64,000 nucleotides of DNA from Cristatella mucedo (GCA_009760855.2 WPIO01000011.1:3194001-3258000); one strand, 5' to 3'; positions 45,290-57,440 are shown, counted from the first letter of the stretch. Notes: generated from the sequence alone by a model not told the origin. Program-made: numbers and translations.

Positions 45290-45965
45290 TGCAAGGGCAA
45301 CTCACATAGACGAAGCAAATGCTATGAAGAACAGGTGTGTTTTAGCTTTGTTCTAAAAGTAGCCAAGTCGGAGGATTGTGACGTGAGGCGGTAGTGAGTC
45401 ATATGCTTTGGGTGAATACCTGGTGAAGGTACAGCCGCCAAATGATTTGAAGTTGGTTAGCTGCACAGCTAAACGACTTCTATCAAGAGAGTGGTGTTGC
45501 AATGGAGTGGTGTTGCCTGTGGAGCATGTACATTCTATTCAAGGTAGTAAAGCCGGAGCAAGAGAATGTAGGAACCTAAAACCTATTGACGGCACCTTGA
45601 ACTTGATATGCTGCTTGATGGGGTACCCTGAAAGTCATCGAGAAGTCATGTAATGTGACAGTTTCGACGTTTGCGACTGATCGGCCTGGCTGCAGTTTTA
45701 ATCGAACTATGAGCATATTTTTGCACAGGCAAGAAGACCTGCCAGTAGTGAGCCACAGATGACTAGTCGGTATGTCCCAAATGCATGGACCAGCTTCGCT
45801 GTGGCATCCTTATCGAAGTGGGTCCAAATCTCTGCTTTATTACCTACGTGAAAGGAGTAAGGTGGATTTATTACTGTCTAGCTACTGTGGTCGGTCGTCT
45901 AGTGAAAGGTCACTTGCCTTCAGACACAGCAGGAGATTTCGCATGCTGAGCCGATTGTGAGGGTA
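45290..45965 (-). mobile_element. LINE-B C-terminal copy
   Basis: Antisense of pol C-terminal codons and RT, without a recognisable 3' end. It shows AAAAGTAGCCAAGTCGGAGG and later the region opposite LADLHWLPVKQ and SARNLGV. Heavily mutated. Confidence 0.7.
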
Positions 45966-45999
45966 AGGCTTTCCAATTACCGATTGCCTCTAAATGTTG

Positions 46000-47800
46000 C
46001 TGCCGTCCGTTGCTGCTGTGCAAATGTCGGCAGCTCAGGCTGCAAGGCCGAGCCGAGAGAGTTCGACGTGCTGGCAGCGAGGGGTGAAAACTTCGCGGAG
46101 CTCTGCGGAGCGTGCGCTCTGCCTGGAGAGTGCTCGCTCGCCATCTGCTGGACTCCACTTCCTCATTCCTTGTCGATGCAGTGGACGGTGGTGTGGCTGT
46201 GGTGCGCCGCTGGCTGTGCTTATGTGATGTCCCGAGTAACCTTATTCGTACAACACCACCCCCACCATTTTCTGATGGGTCATCTGGCTGCTGAGTTGCT
46301 GAAAAGGTACTGATGAACTAATACACAGTTTCAAGCAAAGTGGGGGGAGCACTTAGCTTACGTGCATACCTCGCCCGAGCCTTGGACGACATCGTTGTTG
46401 GTCGTCGTTTGTTGGTTGTTGTGGTCGAAATTGGTCGCGATTCGCAAAGTCCGGCTCGGGCACTTGAGCGCTGCAGCAGGCAATTCGTTGTTGCCTTGTG
46501 CAAGCTGAATGCTGGGAAAGATTGTGTGCTGCTATATGAATGAGTCTGTTGAATGAGTGGATTTTTTTATTGCATTAGTCAGTATTCTGTTTCTTTTTTG
46601 TTCATTGAATGTGCACTTTTGTTTTGCTTCACTTTTGCTGATTGCTGACAGTTGCCGTTTACCCTTTGGGCCCAGTTTCCTACTGGTGACATGCTCTTGA
46701 CATCTTTTGACGGCTGCGATAAAAAGCTCGTGATCGGAATCTAGCTGCTGCTGCCGGATGTTGCCCGCTACCACGACGGGTATTGAGAAAGGTTGCCACA
46801 GAGAATGCTAGCCAGAATGCTGAGCGTGCTCGGCTCGTGCGAACGCTCGAAGCGTCGGATCGGACAGGCGTAAACCAGCACCTGCAGCCCTCTAGGAGCC
46901 AGCCACTTCGAAGCCGAATTGCTCTACCGAGTGGTGAGGGGGAGGACACAGCCTGTGAGTCCACGTGGGGATGGTACCTCCTCAGCCTCGATGACGCGTC
47001 GATGACCGGCCGGTCGGCAAGTCATCTGGCCGGCGCAGGTGCCGATTCGGACCCTCAGCGGTCCTTGCATGCTTAGTGTGCTGCGCTGCGTTCCCAGCCA
47101 CGGCCTGGAATCAGTCAGTACTCAGCAGAGTCAGCAGGCCTCTCGTTAGCTGTGCCTCCGTTTTATCTGGCCCGTTTGACCCAAAAGGCCAGCACTCTCG
47201 GCAGAGCATTTTTTTCTTTGGCAGCACCGCTGCAGCAGCCGCTTGAGCCGGATTCCCGATGCAGTTCGCGATCTGCTCGCGCTCAAGCCAAGCGCCGCGT
47301 GCTCCACTCCTCCCCCATTGGCTCGTCTGCTCTGAGTGAGATTGTCCGAAATCCGAGGCTTGGCCATTGGCATTGGTTTGCTCGCTTCCCTATTGTCGGC
47401 CTCGGTCTGATGACCGGCCGCTGCCTCTGCCTGCCATTGCTGCCTGCCGCACGTCGCTGCTCGCTCTTGGTTCGTGCCTGCGCGCAACCGCTGGCCGACA
47501 GCCGGACAGCTCGAGCTGGGCCCTCTGCTCGTTCCAGGAACGTGTTCATCAGAGCCAGTGGTGACATCGTGACGTGCTTGCACAAAGTCGGCTGATTGGC
47601 CGCGATGGACTGAGCGCCGGCTTCCTGCTCGTGGCCGCCTCTGCCGATTGTCGGGGCGGCGAGCTGTCTTTGCCGGGGCGCTGCAGTGCCACAGAGCTGC
47701 CTTACGAGCTGCCTCGTCTGCACGGCCGGCTCTGACAGAGCAGAGCCAGCCGGCAGCTCTGCCCTCAGTGCTGGCGCCAGGCGCTGGGCTTGTATTGCTG
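46000..47800. other. GC-rich block, possible CpG island
   Basis: 1.8 kb, GC- and CpG-rich, with overlapping frames of 60-147 codons in several registers on both strands (for example 47152-47595 plus and 47583-47146 minus). No domain recognised. It could hold a promoter or unrecognised exons. Confidence 0.5.
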
Positions 47801-48227
47801 AGGAGCTTCTGATAGTTTACCTCCTTGTTAGGATTGCATTGCTGCTATGCCCGCGGGTTACGTGATCTACCGTTTGTAGCGCTGTGCAAGACTATGTGCA
47901 GAGGATAAATCAGTAAAGAAAAACCGGAAGTTTCCATTTCTCTTTTACTGAGTCGCCCCCCCCCCGTGCAAGGCTTCCGAGCATCGCTTGTGACTCCGAG
48001 CCATCGTGTGACATCGGCTCTGCTGGTAAATTATTGTCTTTCTATGGTATCTTGCCTCCCTGGTTGCTGCCAGATCTGAGTTAGGAAAAATTGTTCGTCT
48101 AATCTTACAGGCAGCTCAGTGTGTGCTGTCCCTTTCGTCTCCTCGTCCATTCGAGTTTACTAGAATTTGGTGTCGAATCGCTACAGTCCAGCTGAATAAA
48201 CCTGATTAAGAGGCAGCTGTGAGGCTC

Positions 48228-48231
48228 TGTG

Positions 48232-48291
<60 letters not shown>
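48228..48291. repeat. (GT)n/(GTGC)n microsatellite
   Basis: GT dinucleotides interrupted by about five GTGC units, followed by GT again. Confidence 0.95.
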
Positions 48292-48292
<1 letters not shown>

Positions 48293-49514
48293 CAGCTCGT
48301 GACTGCAGGGCGGAAGCCTGGGTCCGGTGACAGGTGCTTATGTAGCAGCCCAGATCCGATGACATGTGCCCACCGGCGCCAATCGGATCAGCTTGTATTT
48401 AGGCCATGCCTGTGATGATGGCATTCACTGGCGCCTGTCCATTCGATGCTGATGTAAGTCTTCTTCTGAAGGTCCTGCTATAGGATTGCAAGGCTCTGTG
48501 GTTGTTGTTCAGCATCAACTCTAAAAGGTCTGCTTTGCATTTATTTGATGCCGTTTTGAACGCATGAAGCCGTCGAGCTGCTCATGCTGCTCTCGTGTAG
48601 TTTTCTTCATCATCAATGCCACATTTAATCTCACCCTGTCTGCCTCTTACCAAACTGCTCAGATGTGCCCCCCTCAGCGAGTGTGCGGTTTCTGAAGCTT
48701 GCCCTAAGCTTTACCGAAGTCAAATTAGCTGTCGGCAGGAGGTCGATGGTTAATGTAATGTCATGGTTGACCTGGTCACTAGCGGCTTTCTAGCCGGATT
48801 GGGTTCCCATTCAACCAGCATTGTTACCACTTTCTTTAAAAAAATTATAGAGCTTGTCGAAAGAGCCATGTGGCTGCTGCAGCACCTACCCAGAACCATT
48901 GCAGCTGTTGACAGAGGACAGCTGTGTCTGTGGACACTCGGACCATGATGTTAAGAGGGGCTACTATACTTTAACAGAGCAGTTTGAATCACTCTAATCG
49001 GCATATGCCGAGACCAAACCAGGACGATGTTAGATTCAGCAAATAGTCGAACGTTGATTTTGTCCTCCAAAACCCAAATAGTTAGAAATTGTGGGCACTC
49101 TTGTTGAGTGTGAGTGGAGGAGACATCGGCACGAGCAGAAATATGGCTTTATCCCCTGGAAATAGAACTTGGGCATTTGGTTCCTATGGCAAGCATCTAA
49201 GCCTCTCTAATTCAATCAGTGGAGTGTCTGATGAGAAACTTCGGCGTGGTAATTGCTGCCTTTCTTAGCAGGCTATCGCAAGGGGCACTTATGTGTGCGT
49301 GTGTGCGTGCTTGCCTGAATGCGGATGTGTTCAAGCATGTGTGCGAATGCACGTGTGTGCGTTATGCATAGCACTTAGTGTGGCTGAACCCTCAGCTGGA
49401 TTTTTCAAGTTGCCCAGCATCATAAGTGCTTTGTTCAGAGTTAGCAGTTATTTTCCATCGTGCCTTCATTTTGCCATGTGAAGGCTTGGCAATGATGAGA
49501 AGAATGTGTAGAAG
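48292..49514. other. Unannotated 1.2-kb stretch
   Basis: No supported gene. A small GTGTGCGTGC patch lies at about 49290-49310. Two AGAATGTGTAG words repeat in tandem near 49499-49521. Confidence 0.45.
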
Positions 49515-50345
49515 AATGTGTAGTAAAGCACTCGATGAGAACTTAATAACCTCTTTCTAGGCACTTGATATATTCTGTAAACGAAGCCTGTCAATTGGCT
49601 ACTGATAACATTCCAGCATGTATGTACATTTACGCGACAATCAACAAGGACTAAGCAATGCGGTGAAAAGTAGTTGGGTTCATAGCTTCTTTTTAAATGT
49701 CGTCAAGTCAGTAAGGGAATGTCGTGACGTCAGCAGAGAATGAGTTCCAGGCCTTAGGAGCATATGAACTAAAGCCATGGTCTTCACAAAGGATTCGAGG
49801 TTGGTTAGAGGCACGGGTAAATGGCTTGAGTCAGACGGACTGGTTGTACGAGCCTGACTGAGAAGTATTTTGGATTAGTATTTTGAAACTAGAGAAGGGA
49901 CCTAAAAATATTTGTAGGAATATTTTACTTGCTGTACTGCTCAATGGAAAATAGGTTGGTTAAAAGTGGTAGGATGTGGCAGTTTCGACGTCAACGACAG
50001 GCAAGCTTTGCTGTCTTCACCAACGGTAAGCTCTTATTGCACCATCAGGAAGATCTGCCAGTAGTGAGTTACGTAAGTCAAGACAGGGTGTGAAAAATGC
50101 ATGGGGAAACTTGGCTGTGCTATCTTTCATTTAAACAGATGCGTATTTTTCAATATTTTTAGTTGCCCATAGCTGAAAGTAAGCAGATTCGACTGGGGAG
50201 CTGATGCGGCCATCTAACGAAAGGTAGCTTTGGAATAGGACACCTGGATGTAGATGCTACAGATATACTGGCCGAGTCTATTTTGAGGGCTAGGATTTCC
50301 AATCTCTGTGTAATGCTAGGTTTGACCATATCTAAGCTAAAAATC
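49515..50345 (-). mobile_element. 5'-truncated LINE-B copy
   Basis: Antisense 3' end (ACTTAATAACCTCTTTCTAG, AGGCACTTGATATATTCTG), 3' UTR, C-terminal pol and part of the RT, reaching the codons for GKPSVIQRLERL near 50345. Frames are broken. Confidence 0.8.
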
Positions 50346-50354
50346 CATCTATTT

Positions 50355-50391
50355 ATCACAGCCTTTCGAGACTCCCTGTGATTCGTCCTTT
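50355..50391 (+). mobile_element. LINE 3' UTR, left piece split by SINE-1
   Basis: GACTCCCTGTGATTCGTCCTT corresponds to the LINE-A sequence just after the pol stop codon. The rest follows after the SINE-1. Confidence 0.65.
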
Positions 50392-50576
50392 ATTTGGTGA
50401 GCCGTAATGGCTCACTAGGTAAGGCGGTTGCTTTTCACGACCTCGGGCCGAGGTCGTGAGTTCGAATCCTGCGGTGGGCGATCCTTTATCGCTACTGCAA
50501 GCGGTGGTGATAGCCGTAAAGGCTCTTCTGTCGCTATTCAAAAATAGGCTGTTAAATCAGCTAGTATTTATTTATT
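50392..50576 (+). mobile_element. SINE-1 copy, full length, nested in a LINE 3' UTR
   Basis: Complete copy: GTGAGCCGTAATGGCTCAC, TAGGTAAGGCGGTTGC, B-box GAGTTCGAATCCTGCGG, body, GGCTGTTAAATCAGCTAGTA and three ATTT units. The LINE sequence on both sides is collinear, so the SINE inserted into it. Confidence 0.92.
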
Positions 50577-50795
50577 TATGCTGATTCGTGCCAACACTGT
50601 GCATGCTGCCACTGTGAATGCTGCCACTAATCATATTTGCATGCTGACCCTGTGTATATCTCTTCTAACCGTGTTATGTTTGTTGACATTGAGCATGCTA
50701 CCACTAACCATTCGATTATGTTTCCTTTGCAGCATATTTAAAGTGCCTAGAAAAATAAGATTAAGCTCTCTGAGGGTGCTATACAAATGTATTAT
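50577..50795 (+). mobile_element. LINE 3' UTR, right piece
   Basis: GCCAACACTGTGCATGCTGCC through AAAGTGCCTAGAAAAATAAG and GAGGGTGCTATACAAATGTA. The tail is short. LINE-B type 3' end. Confidence 0.85.
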
Positions 50796-51594
50796 AACTA
50801 TCACTGTTATCTAGAAAATTTGTTGTATCGCCATTCGATTTGACAAAACGTGGTGGCTCGAGCACTAACTATGGCTGGGGGCATGTGAATATTTAGATCC
50901 TGGTAGAGAGAGCTCCATCTATGCTATCGAGGTGGCTACCAATGGAAGCCTGCAGACACTACTGGTCACATGGCTCTGTAGTACTTGGAAAAAGAGGCAG
51001 TGACCCTTTTCTTAGAAGTGTTGCATTGGCTAATGCTGACTAATTGTGTTTGTTTCAGTCCGGCTAGCAAGGTTTCCATTTCCTTATAACATCGGCAGAT
51101 ACTGAGTGACTTGCAAGTCGTGCCACTTGCTAGGTTACCACGATGCACTGTGAGATGGAGAATAGCCTGCATCGTTGCCCGGCTTCCATTCAGCCAGCCT
51201 CTGCTGTGTGGACATGCTTTGGTGATTGCTGTTTACCAGCTAACTCAAGTCACAATGAGATCTGATTAGGCACGGCTGAACCATTCACAATGCTGTTATT
51301 GTTGAGAGTACTTCATTCTTTTATTGTCTGACTCATTATGTAACCATGAGACCCCTAGCCAGCCTGCTATCTCGATTATAGCAACTCAACATCAAACTAC
51401 ACCGGGCGGCCCAGCAGCAGACGATGGCAGCAGCCGACGATGGCAGGCAGTTTTAGGGCTCCGGCAGAGCAGCTTGAGCCAGGAGGGTCTGATTGTAACT
51501 AACTCATAAAGATTGTCAAAGAGCGGCTCGGTCATTGTGCACTGGAGCATAAAGGAATCACAACGAATCGGAGCTTCTCCACATAATAGCTGCC
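50796..51594. other. Unannotated sequence
   Basis: About 800 bp without a recognised feature. Confidence 0.5.
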
Positions 51595-51735
51595 CTGCTT
51601 TGGATCAGGGGTAGGGTGCTAGCTTTTAACGACCAGCCTCATAGACTCGAACCGTGCGGCTTATGTAAAGAGCTTGGATTGAGATTGATTTCACTTAGGA
51701 TGCTATTCAGATGAAGTATTTTGTAGGTTAGCTTG
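51595..51735 (+). mobile_element. SINE-2 copy, diverged
   Basis: Head words GGGTAGGGTGCTAGC and GACTCGAACCGTGCGGC, then GTAAAGAGCTTGGATTGAGA and GATGCTATTCAGATGAAGTA. Confidence 0.65.
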
Positions 51736-51834
51736 TCTTTTGTTAAAGGAATCAGCTGGAATTGTTCAGTCGTATTATTCTGCCCTCGGTCACGTTAGTC
51801 CTCTATATATAATTCTTATATTATTATTATTATA

Positions 51835-51964
51835 CATTGGACAGTAAGCAATTTACTGGCTAATGCTGAGAGGTCCGACTCCACAGTTATTAATGGCTCA
51901 GCCGAAAAGTTGTCAGCCTTCTTGACTGAAACAGTTGTGCACATTTGTGCCTCCATAAAGCCCC
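51835..51964 (+). mobile_element. LINE-C pol, upstream piece
   Basis: Encodes VSNLLANAERSDSTVINGS and AEKLSAFLTETVVHICASI, aligning with the STINHLLNRSQ and DLADRFSRFFVQKIDKIREF region of the LINE-A pol. It is interrupted by a LINE-A 3' end and resumes at about 52322. Confidence 0.8.
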
Positions 51965-52321
51965 CTCCGAGTACCAAAGCCTGGAACTCCCTCCCGACCT
52001 GCGTCAGAACATTCCCTGACCTGACCACATTTAAAAAGAACTTAAAAACACCTATTTAGGACAGCATTTAGTGGGTCCCTGTGATTCGCCCTTGATGTGC
52101 TTATGCGTGCTGACACTGTGCATGCTGCCACTAACCACATTTGCATGCTGACCCTGTGCATGTCACCCTTAACCATGTTATTCATTTTGTTTGTTTATCA
52201 AGCATGATATTACTCACCATTCAATTGCATTTCCTTTTGCAGCAAATGTAAAGCGCCTAGAGAGAGATTGAGTTCACTGAGGGCGCTTTATCAAGAGCAT
52301 TATTATTATTAATATTATTAA
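51965..52321 (+). mobile_element. LINE-A 3' end nested in LINE-C
   Basis: Starts within the KAWNSLPTCVRT codons, passes the pol stop (TGA), has the full 3' UTR (AAAGCGCCTAGAGAGAGATT, GGGCGCTTTATCAAGAGCAT) and ends in ATT repeats. It is flanked on both sides by LINE-C pol sequence. Both junctions contain TAAAGC, a possible short target-site duplication or microhomology. Confidence 0.88.
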
Positions 52322-54045
52322 AGCAATTGTGGAATCATAACCTACGACATTCCTTCAAAGATTTTCTGGGGTTTCTGCATGCGATGTCTAGTAAAAAGAG
52401 CTCGTCTCCTGAAGACCCTATACCATCATCTCTGGGGTCTCTACTGACAGACTAACTTAGCCCTGCCGTAACCGAGATTTTCAATGCTTCTTTGGAAAAA
52501 GGGGTCGTACCCAAGTCTTTCAAATCGGCAATCATTAGACCTATACTTAAAATGCCTGGATTAGATACAGAGGTCCTTGCAAACTGTCGCCCTGTTTCCC
52601 TTCTTCCTTTCTTGTCAAAGCTTATTGAAAAAATTGTTGCTAAGCAGCTGGTTGCACATATTGAAAAGAATGAAATGTCAGAAACATTGCAATCAGGGTT
52701 CAAGAGGCAGCACTCCACTGAAACTGCTTTTCTCCGTGTTAACAATGACATGGTATGTGGCAACGATGACGGGAATGTCACTGCCCTAGCTCTGCTAGAT
52801 CTATCAGCTGCCTTCGACACCATTGATTACGATGTCCTACTTGAACGATTGAGAACAACGATCGGTCTGGCAGACGAAGCACTGGCGTGGTTTAAATCAC
52901 TCTTGTCCAATCGTGTTCAATCCGTGTCTTGTGGGGGTCTGGTCTCACACACGAGACGTGTCACCTGTGGAGTCTCAAGGGTCTGTCATCTGTCCCTTGC
53001 TGTTCTCCATTTATACTCAACCTCTGGGAAAAGTGATTAAGGCATGTGGAATAGGATATCACTATTTTGCTCACGACACTCAGCTGTGTTTATCATTCAA
53101 ACCGTCGCCAAGCTGTTGCAGCAACTGATAAACTGAATGTCTGTGTTGCCGACATTCGATCCTGGATTTCGGAAAACTTTTTGAAACTAAACCATAATAA
53201 AACCAAACTGCTGCTCATAGGACACCCTAAGCGTGTGGCTGGATTAGAAGGCTTTGCTCTTCTAATAGGTGATACCGTTGTGCGATCATCACCACGTGAT
53301 CGAAATTTAGGTGTCGTCGACAGCTGCCTAAATTTTAAAAGCTTCATTCTGAAGACTGCTTCTACAGCTTGCCATCACATCCGATCCCTATCTCAGATTA
53401 GGACCTGCCTTCCCACGTGGCTTGCAAAAAAATTTAACTAGCTCCTTAGTTCTGTCTCGGCTTAATTTTCGTAATTCCATTTTGGCTGGGCTACCAAAGA
53501 AAGCAACTAGGCCACTGCAGATGGCTATGAATATGGCTGCAAGGCTAGACTTCAAGTCCCAGCGGTTTGACTACGTGTCTCCTTTGCTAAAAGAGCTAGG
53601 GTGGCTGCTGGTTGATCAACGGATGCAGAGCAAAGTTTTTTTGCTGACCCACAAGGCCCGCCACATCTTGGCTCCTTCATACCTAGCTGAACTGCTGCAC
53701 CAATTTCTGCCTCTTTGTGCCCTCAGGTCCTATATTGACAATAAATTAGCTGTTCCATTCCTCCGCTTAAAGACCGTTGGCGACAGAAGCTTTAGCTATG
53801 CAGGTCCTAGATTGTGGACTTTGCTTCCACAATTTTTATGCAATGACAACTACTCTCCTGCTGCCGACTATGGCTCATTCTTTTCAGCGGTCCTGAGCTG
53901 CTACTTCCATGCTACTCCCTACCTCAACTGCTCTCCTGACTCTGCTATGCTTCCCACTTTCTCTTTGTAGCGTGAGATGAAGTCTGTTGGCTAACGAATG
54001 CGTACCGAAAGCCGCTTAGGCTGTGAGTGGGCTATACAGAACTCT
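52322..54045 (+). mobile_element. LINE-C, main part
   Basis: Continues the LINE-C pol (MSSKKSSSPEDPIPSSLGSL, SFKSAIIRPILKMPGL) through RT and C-terminal domain to a 3' UTR ending near GCTTAGGCTGTGAGTGGGC. It is a separate family: similar domain order, but much diverged from LINE-A, and the 3' end lacks the LINE-A end. Confidence 0.88.
52492..53970 (+). pseudogene. LINE-C reverse transcriptase, frameshifted
   Basis: Recognisable RT blocks are NCRPVSLLPFLSKLIEKIV, QSGFKRQHSTETAFL, ALALLDLSAAFDTIDYDVLL, QGSVICPLLFSIYTQPLGK, ENFLKLNHNKTKLLLIGHP and NLGVVDSCLNFKSFI. A C-terminal part reads NKLAVPFLRLKTVGDRSFS. The reading frame changes at about 52915-52980, 53070-53110 and 53425, so no complete protein is possible. 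The catalytic box reads YFAHDTQL where active copies have YADD, so one catalytic Asp is lost. Confidence 0.88.
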
Positions 54046-54087
54046 CCTGCGTAACACTCACATAGTATGTATGGCTTCGAGGACCTA

Positions 54088-54228
54088 CAGATGGAGATAC
54101 ATTACATTACATTGGTTATGGCACCCTCAGAAAACTCCATCTCTTGCTAGGCACTTTATATTTGCTGCAAAGGAAGCGTGATCGAATGGTTAGTGGCCGC
54201 CTGCTCAATGACAACACGCTTTTCCTGC
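54088..54228 (-). mobile_element. LINE-B 3' end
   Basis: Antisense GGCACCCTCAGAAAACTCC, GCTAGGCACTTTATATTTGC, then GGAAGCGTGATCGAATGGTT. Truncated. Confidence 0.8.
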
Positions 54229-54999
54229 TGGTGCTCTGCTGCCCCCACCCCCGTGCTACTGCTGCTGCTCTGGCAAGGCGAGGCGACCGGAAATTGCTAA
54301 TATGGGAATTTGATAGGGGTAGTAAACTGTCTCAGTCTCCGGATTGGCACCAGTTCAATTTGCATGGAGGACCCTGCTACTGAATGAAACTGGGGGCCTG
54401 TCAACCTTGCATTGAATAGATTGATCACACTCTGCAGATTAATTAGACTGATCAAACATACGTAGGAGAGATCGTCAGAAATTGGACGAAGAGCAGCCTG
54501 TGGCAAGCAAGAGACCTATGTAGAGAGTGCATTCCCAGGTGGCAGTAACTCGAGCCTGCAGCTGTACAGGACAGAAGAATAAGAGTGCAGCAAGTCATGT
54601 GATCTAAGGAGACCAATAAGTCACCTAGTGTCTGCTGCCGGCACCACAGGACTACCACGCCCTTGCTACCTTCGAGCATCCACACTAGCTACAGACTAGT
54701 GCAGGCTTTGCTTGACCTTTGCTTGACCCTGGAGGCTCAGGAAAGCGCTCATGTGTCAAGCACTCCCGACCACTGGTATTTGCGAATCTCTAAATCGATT
54801 AACTCGTCGAATTTTCAAAACGCCTTAGGAACGAACACCTAGTAAGCTAGGATGTAGCATGACCAAGGGCGAATTTGAAGCTAAAATCAAGGTCAACCAG
54901 CAGCTGACGACCAACTCGAGCAAATAAGGCTGTTTGCCACAAAAATACCATAAACTCTAATCAGACGTCATACATTAATACTAGTTCGGTGCATTCTAT
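54229..54999. other. Unannotated sequence
   Basis: About 770 bp, no gene or repeat recognised. Confidence 0.5.
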
Positions 55000-55186
55000 G
55001 TAGCCGTGATGGCGCACTGGTAAGGCGGTTACTTTTCACGACCTCGGTCGCGATGTCGTGGGTTCGATTCCTGCAGTGGGCGATCCTTTATTGCCGCTGC
55101 AAGCGGTGGTGATAGCGGTAGAGGCTCTTCTGTTGCCATGCAAAAGAGGTTATTAAATCAGCTAGTATTTAATTTAATTTATATAC
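55000..55186 (+). mobile_element. SINE-1 copy, full length
   Basis: AGCCGTGATGGCGCACTGG, TAAGGCGGTTACTTTTCACG, B-box GGGTTCGATTCCTGC, GCAAGCGGTGGTGATAGCGG, and a tail TTAAATCAGCTAGTATTTAA with ATTT-like repeats. Confidence 0.92.
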
Positions 55187-56204
55187 GTATAAGATTGTAT
55201 GTTACAATGAAACATGTGGTCCTCCATGATGGTTGGGTTTTGAGGACCGTGTCGTTCACATGCTTGTGGAAGCAGGTAGCCAAAACTCTTTTCATATCTG
55301 AGCCACTCGCTGCTGACAGACACATTGATGGCTATGCCAGTGAAAATATTCTAGCATTGTTTTAGGCGTGCTGTTTCCCGAGTTCTTTCATCAACAGACT
55401 GACATTGCAGCTGCAGCAGTGGCTTGCTGGGAATGGCAAACATTTCCTGCTGTATGCCATAAACGACTGCCCGACTGAACCAATTGTGCCATATCGAGGG
55501 CCTATTGAATCATAATCAGCCAAGTCCTGTAAGTGGAACATGGGTAATGGGTGCAGCAGCGTAACCATAGCCACCACCACAACATCGGCACCCATCTAGT
55601 GCGCACAAGCTGGTGACCGTGCAGGAGTGCACGCTCACATACTATGTACATTGATAATGACACACCAAGATTGGAGGGTCTTGGCTGCCAAAAAGCCAAA
55701 CAAACAAACGCATGCAGCAAAGTAGCAAAAGTGGAAACCCAGACATGATTTCAAGAAAATCCAAGCTAAGCTACTAAAAAGAGGCAGTAGGGTTGACTAG
55801 AGCTACTGGAAGACATGTGCCGAGAACTGAAACCTTGGCCCTTGGCTGCTATTTGGCTGCGATTATGCAATAATTGTAGATCCGATCTTTGCAGCTGATG
55901 AATTGAAAAACTGCTTATATTTAAAGATCGGTCTCGAGGCTTAGAGATTAAGCACATGCTGCTAAGGTTGTCTTACCTTTTTGGCAACCTTAGCAAGATG
56001 GATTCAAATGAAACGGTGTAGGGGAGTCTGCCACTGCCACCCACGATCAATCAAAAGGCTATGGCAGCTAGGCTGGAACAAGTCTGAAGTGATCTCTGAA
56101 GTGTAACAGTGTGCGCACAAGCTAACAAGGACTAAACTCTGCTAATGTAGGAGAGCGTGCAGAGGTAAATACGGCTGGGACTGTATAAAAGTATACTACC
56201 CATA
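55187..56204. other. Unannotated 1-kb stretch
   Basis: No recognised gene or repeat. Confidence 0.5.
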
Positions 56205-56280
56205 GCACATGGAAAGTATTTAGAAAGAAATTAAGTTCTCAGAGGGTGCTACACACACTTATTATAGCTATTATTCAATC
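56205..56280 (+). mobile_element. LINE-B 3' end fragment
   Basis: AAAGTATTTAGAAAGAAATT, AAGTTCTCAGAGGGTGCTAC, then an ATT-like tail. Confidence 0.7.
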
Positions 56281-56639
56281 GCAGTGAAGCCTACGCATTT
56301 AGACAGAATATTTCCTTAAAGAGTAGCCTGACGCCTGGAGAACTCCATTAAATCAAATCCAATGTCTGCCAGTTCAGCTTCAGGGGAGCACGGTAACAAG
56401 CTGACAAGAAGTAACCAAGAAGATTACAAGTCGAAAAACATACATTTAATTCAAGAAATCTATAGACCAACCTAAAACAACTGTTTTATATATGTAAACA
56501 TCCCGTTTCGTTGCACGATTATCCTACGGACAATATCCTGATTTTTAGCTAGTGGGAACAACACCTAAAAGAGTAGGGTGAGGCTGTTCTGGGATGATAC
56601 AAGGGTGCATAGCACACGTGCTAGCAGCAACTTTCACTG

Positions 56640-56880
56640 GCTTCCAACTATGCACCAATCAAGACCTGCTTTCACGAGAGTACGACAGCCAAACCATCTC
56701 ACACGCTGCGATATTGCATACAGATTCCTGCAGTTCCTTTTGTTTAGGACAGCCGGCCTTTGTTGCCCTTAGTTGTCTGCAACTGCTGCAAAACTCAGCA
56801 GCTCGTCTTGTGTCTCGCTGTGTCATCAATGGTGTAGCTGTTACATTACACCACGTCTGTCCGAATTTCACTGTCCTCCA
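56640..56880 (+). mobile_element. LINE fragment, plus orientation
   Basis: LQLLQNSAARLVSRCVINGV matches the RRFQLVQNSAARLV-CRECRSC region of the pol. No 3' end; it is followed at once by a LINE in the opposite orientation. Confidence 0.65.
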
Positions 56881-56884
56881 TCAG

Positions 56885-57440
56885 GCATACAATCGACCTG
56901 AGGAGCAGAGTGTTCAGCTTTTTTTAATGTGGTCAATTCAGAAGACGACGTGCTATCAATCAGTAATGAGTTCCAGGCCAGGGGTAGCATACTAACTGAA
57001 GGCCGGCTGCCAAAGTATTTGAGGTTGCTTAAAAGCACAGCTAGGCAACCTTCGACACAGGAGAGGCTGTTACGATGGTTAGCCTGACGAGTAAGTACAC
57101 GGTATTTCAGATAGGTAAGCCAGAGCAAGAGAATGAAGGAAACTAAAAGCGAGTGACAGGACTTTGAACTTGATATGCTGCTTGATGGGGAGCCGGGGTA
57201 GGTTGGTGAAAGGGTTCGTAATGAGGCAATTGTGACATTCACGACAGACAGGCCTAGCTGCAGAGTGTTGCACCAACTAGAAGCACCTAATTGCGCAGTA
57301 GACTTGCAGGGAGAGTGTTAATCAAGTCTAGGCGGGCCTTCACAAATGTATGGGCTAATTTTGCTGCGGTGCCCTCATCTAAGAAAGCCAGAATGCTTGC
57401 AATGGCACAATCGTTGAAAGTAGGTAGCACTTCCTTCGGG
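56885..57440 (-). mobile_element. LINE-B C-terminal fragment, minus orientation
   Basis: Antisense of the C-terminal domain (minus-strand SSISSSKSCHSLLVSFILL and AARPVCRECHNCLITN), reaching the KIRACLD region near 57420. It overlaps in content with the plus fragment at 56640-56880, so the two are separate insertions. Confidence 0.7.

Noticed and set aside
56640-57440. Twin-priming inversion at the plus/minus LINE junction near 56880
   Set aside because: Both pieces contain the same pol region (LVQNSAARLV block), so they must be two separate insertions.
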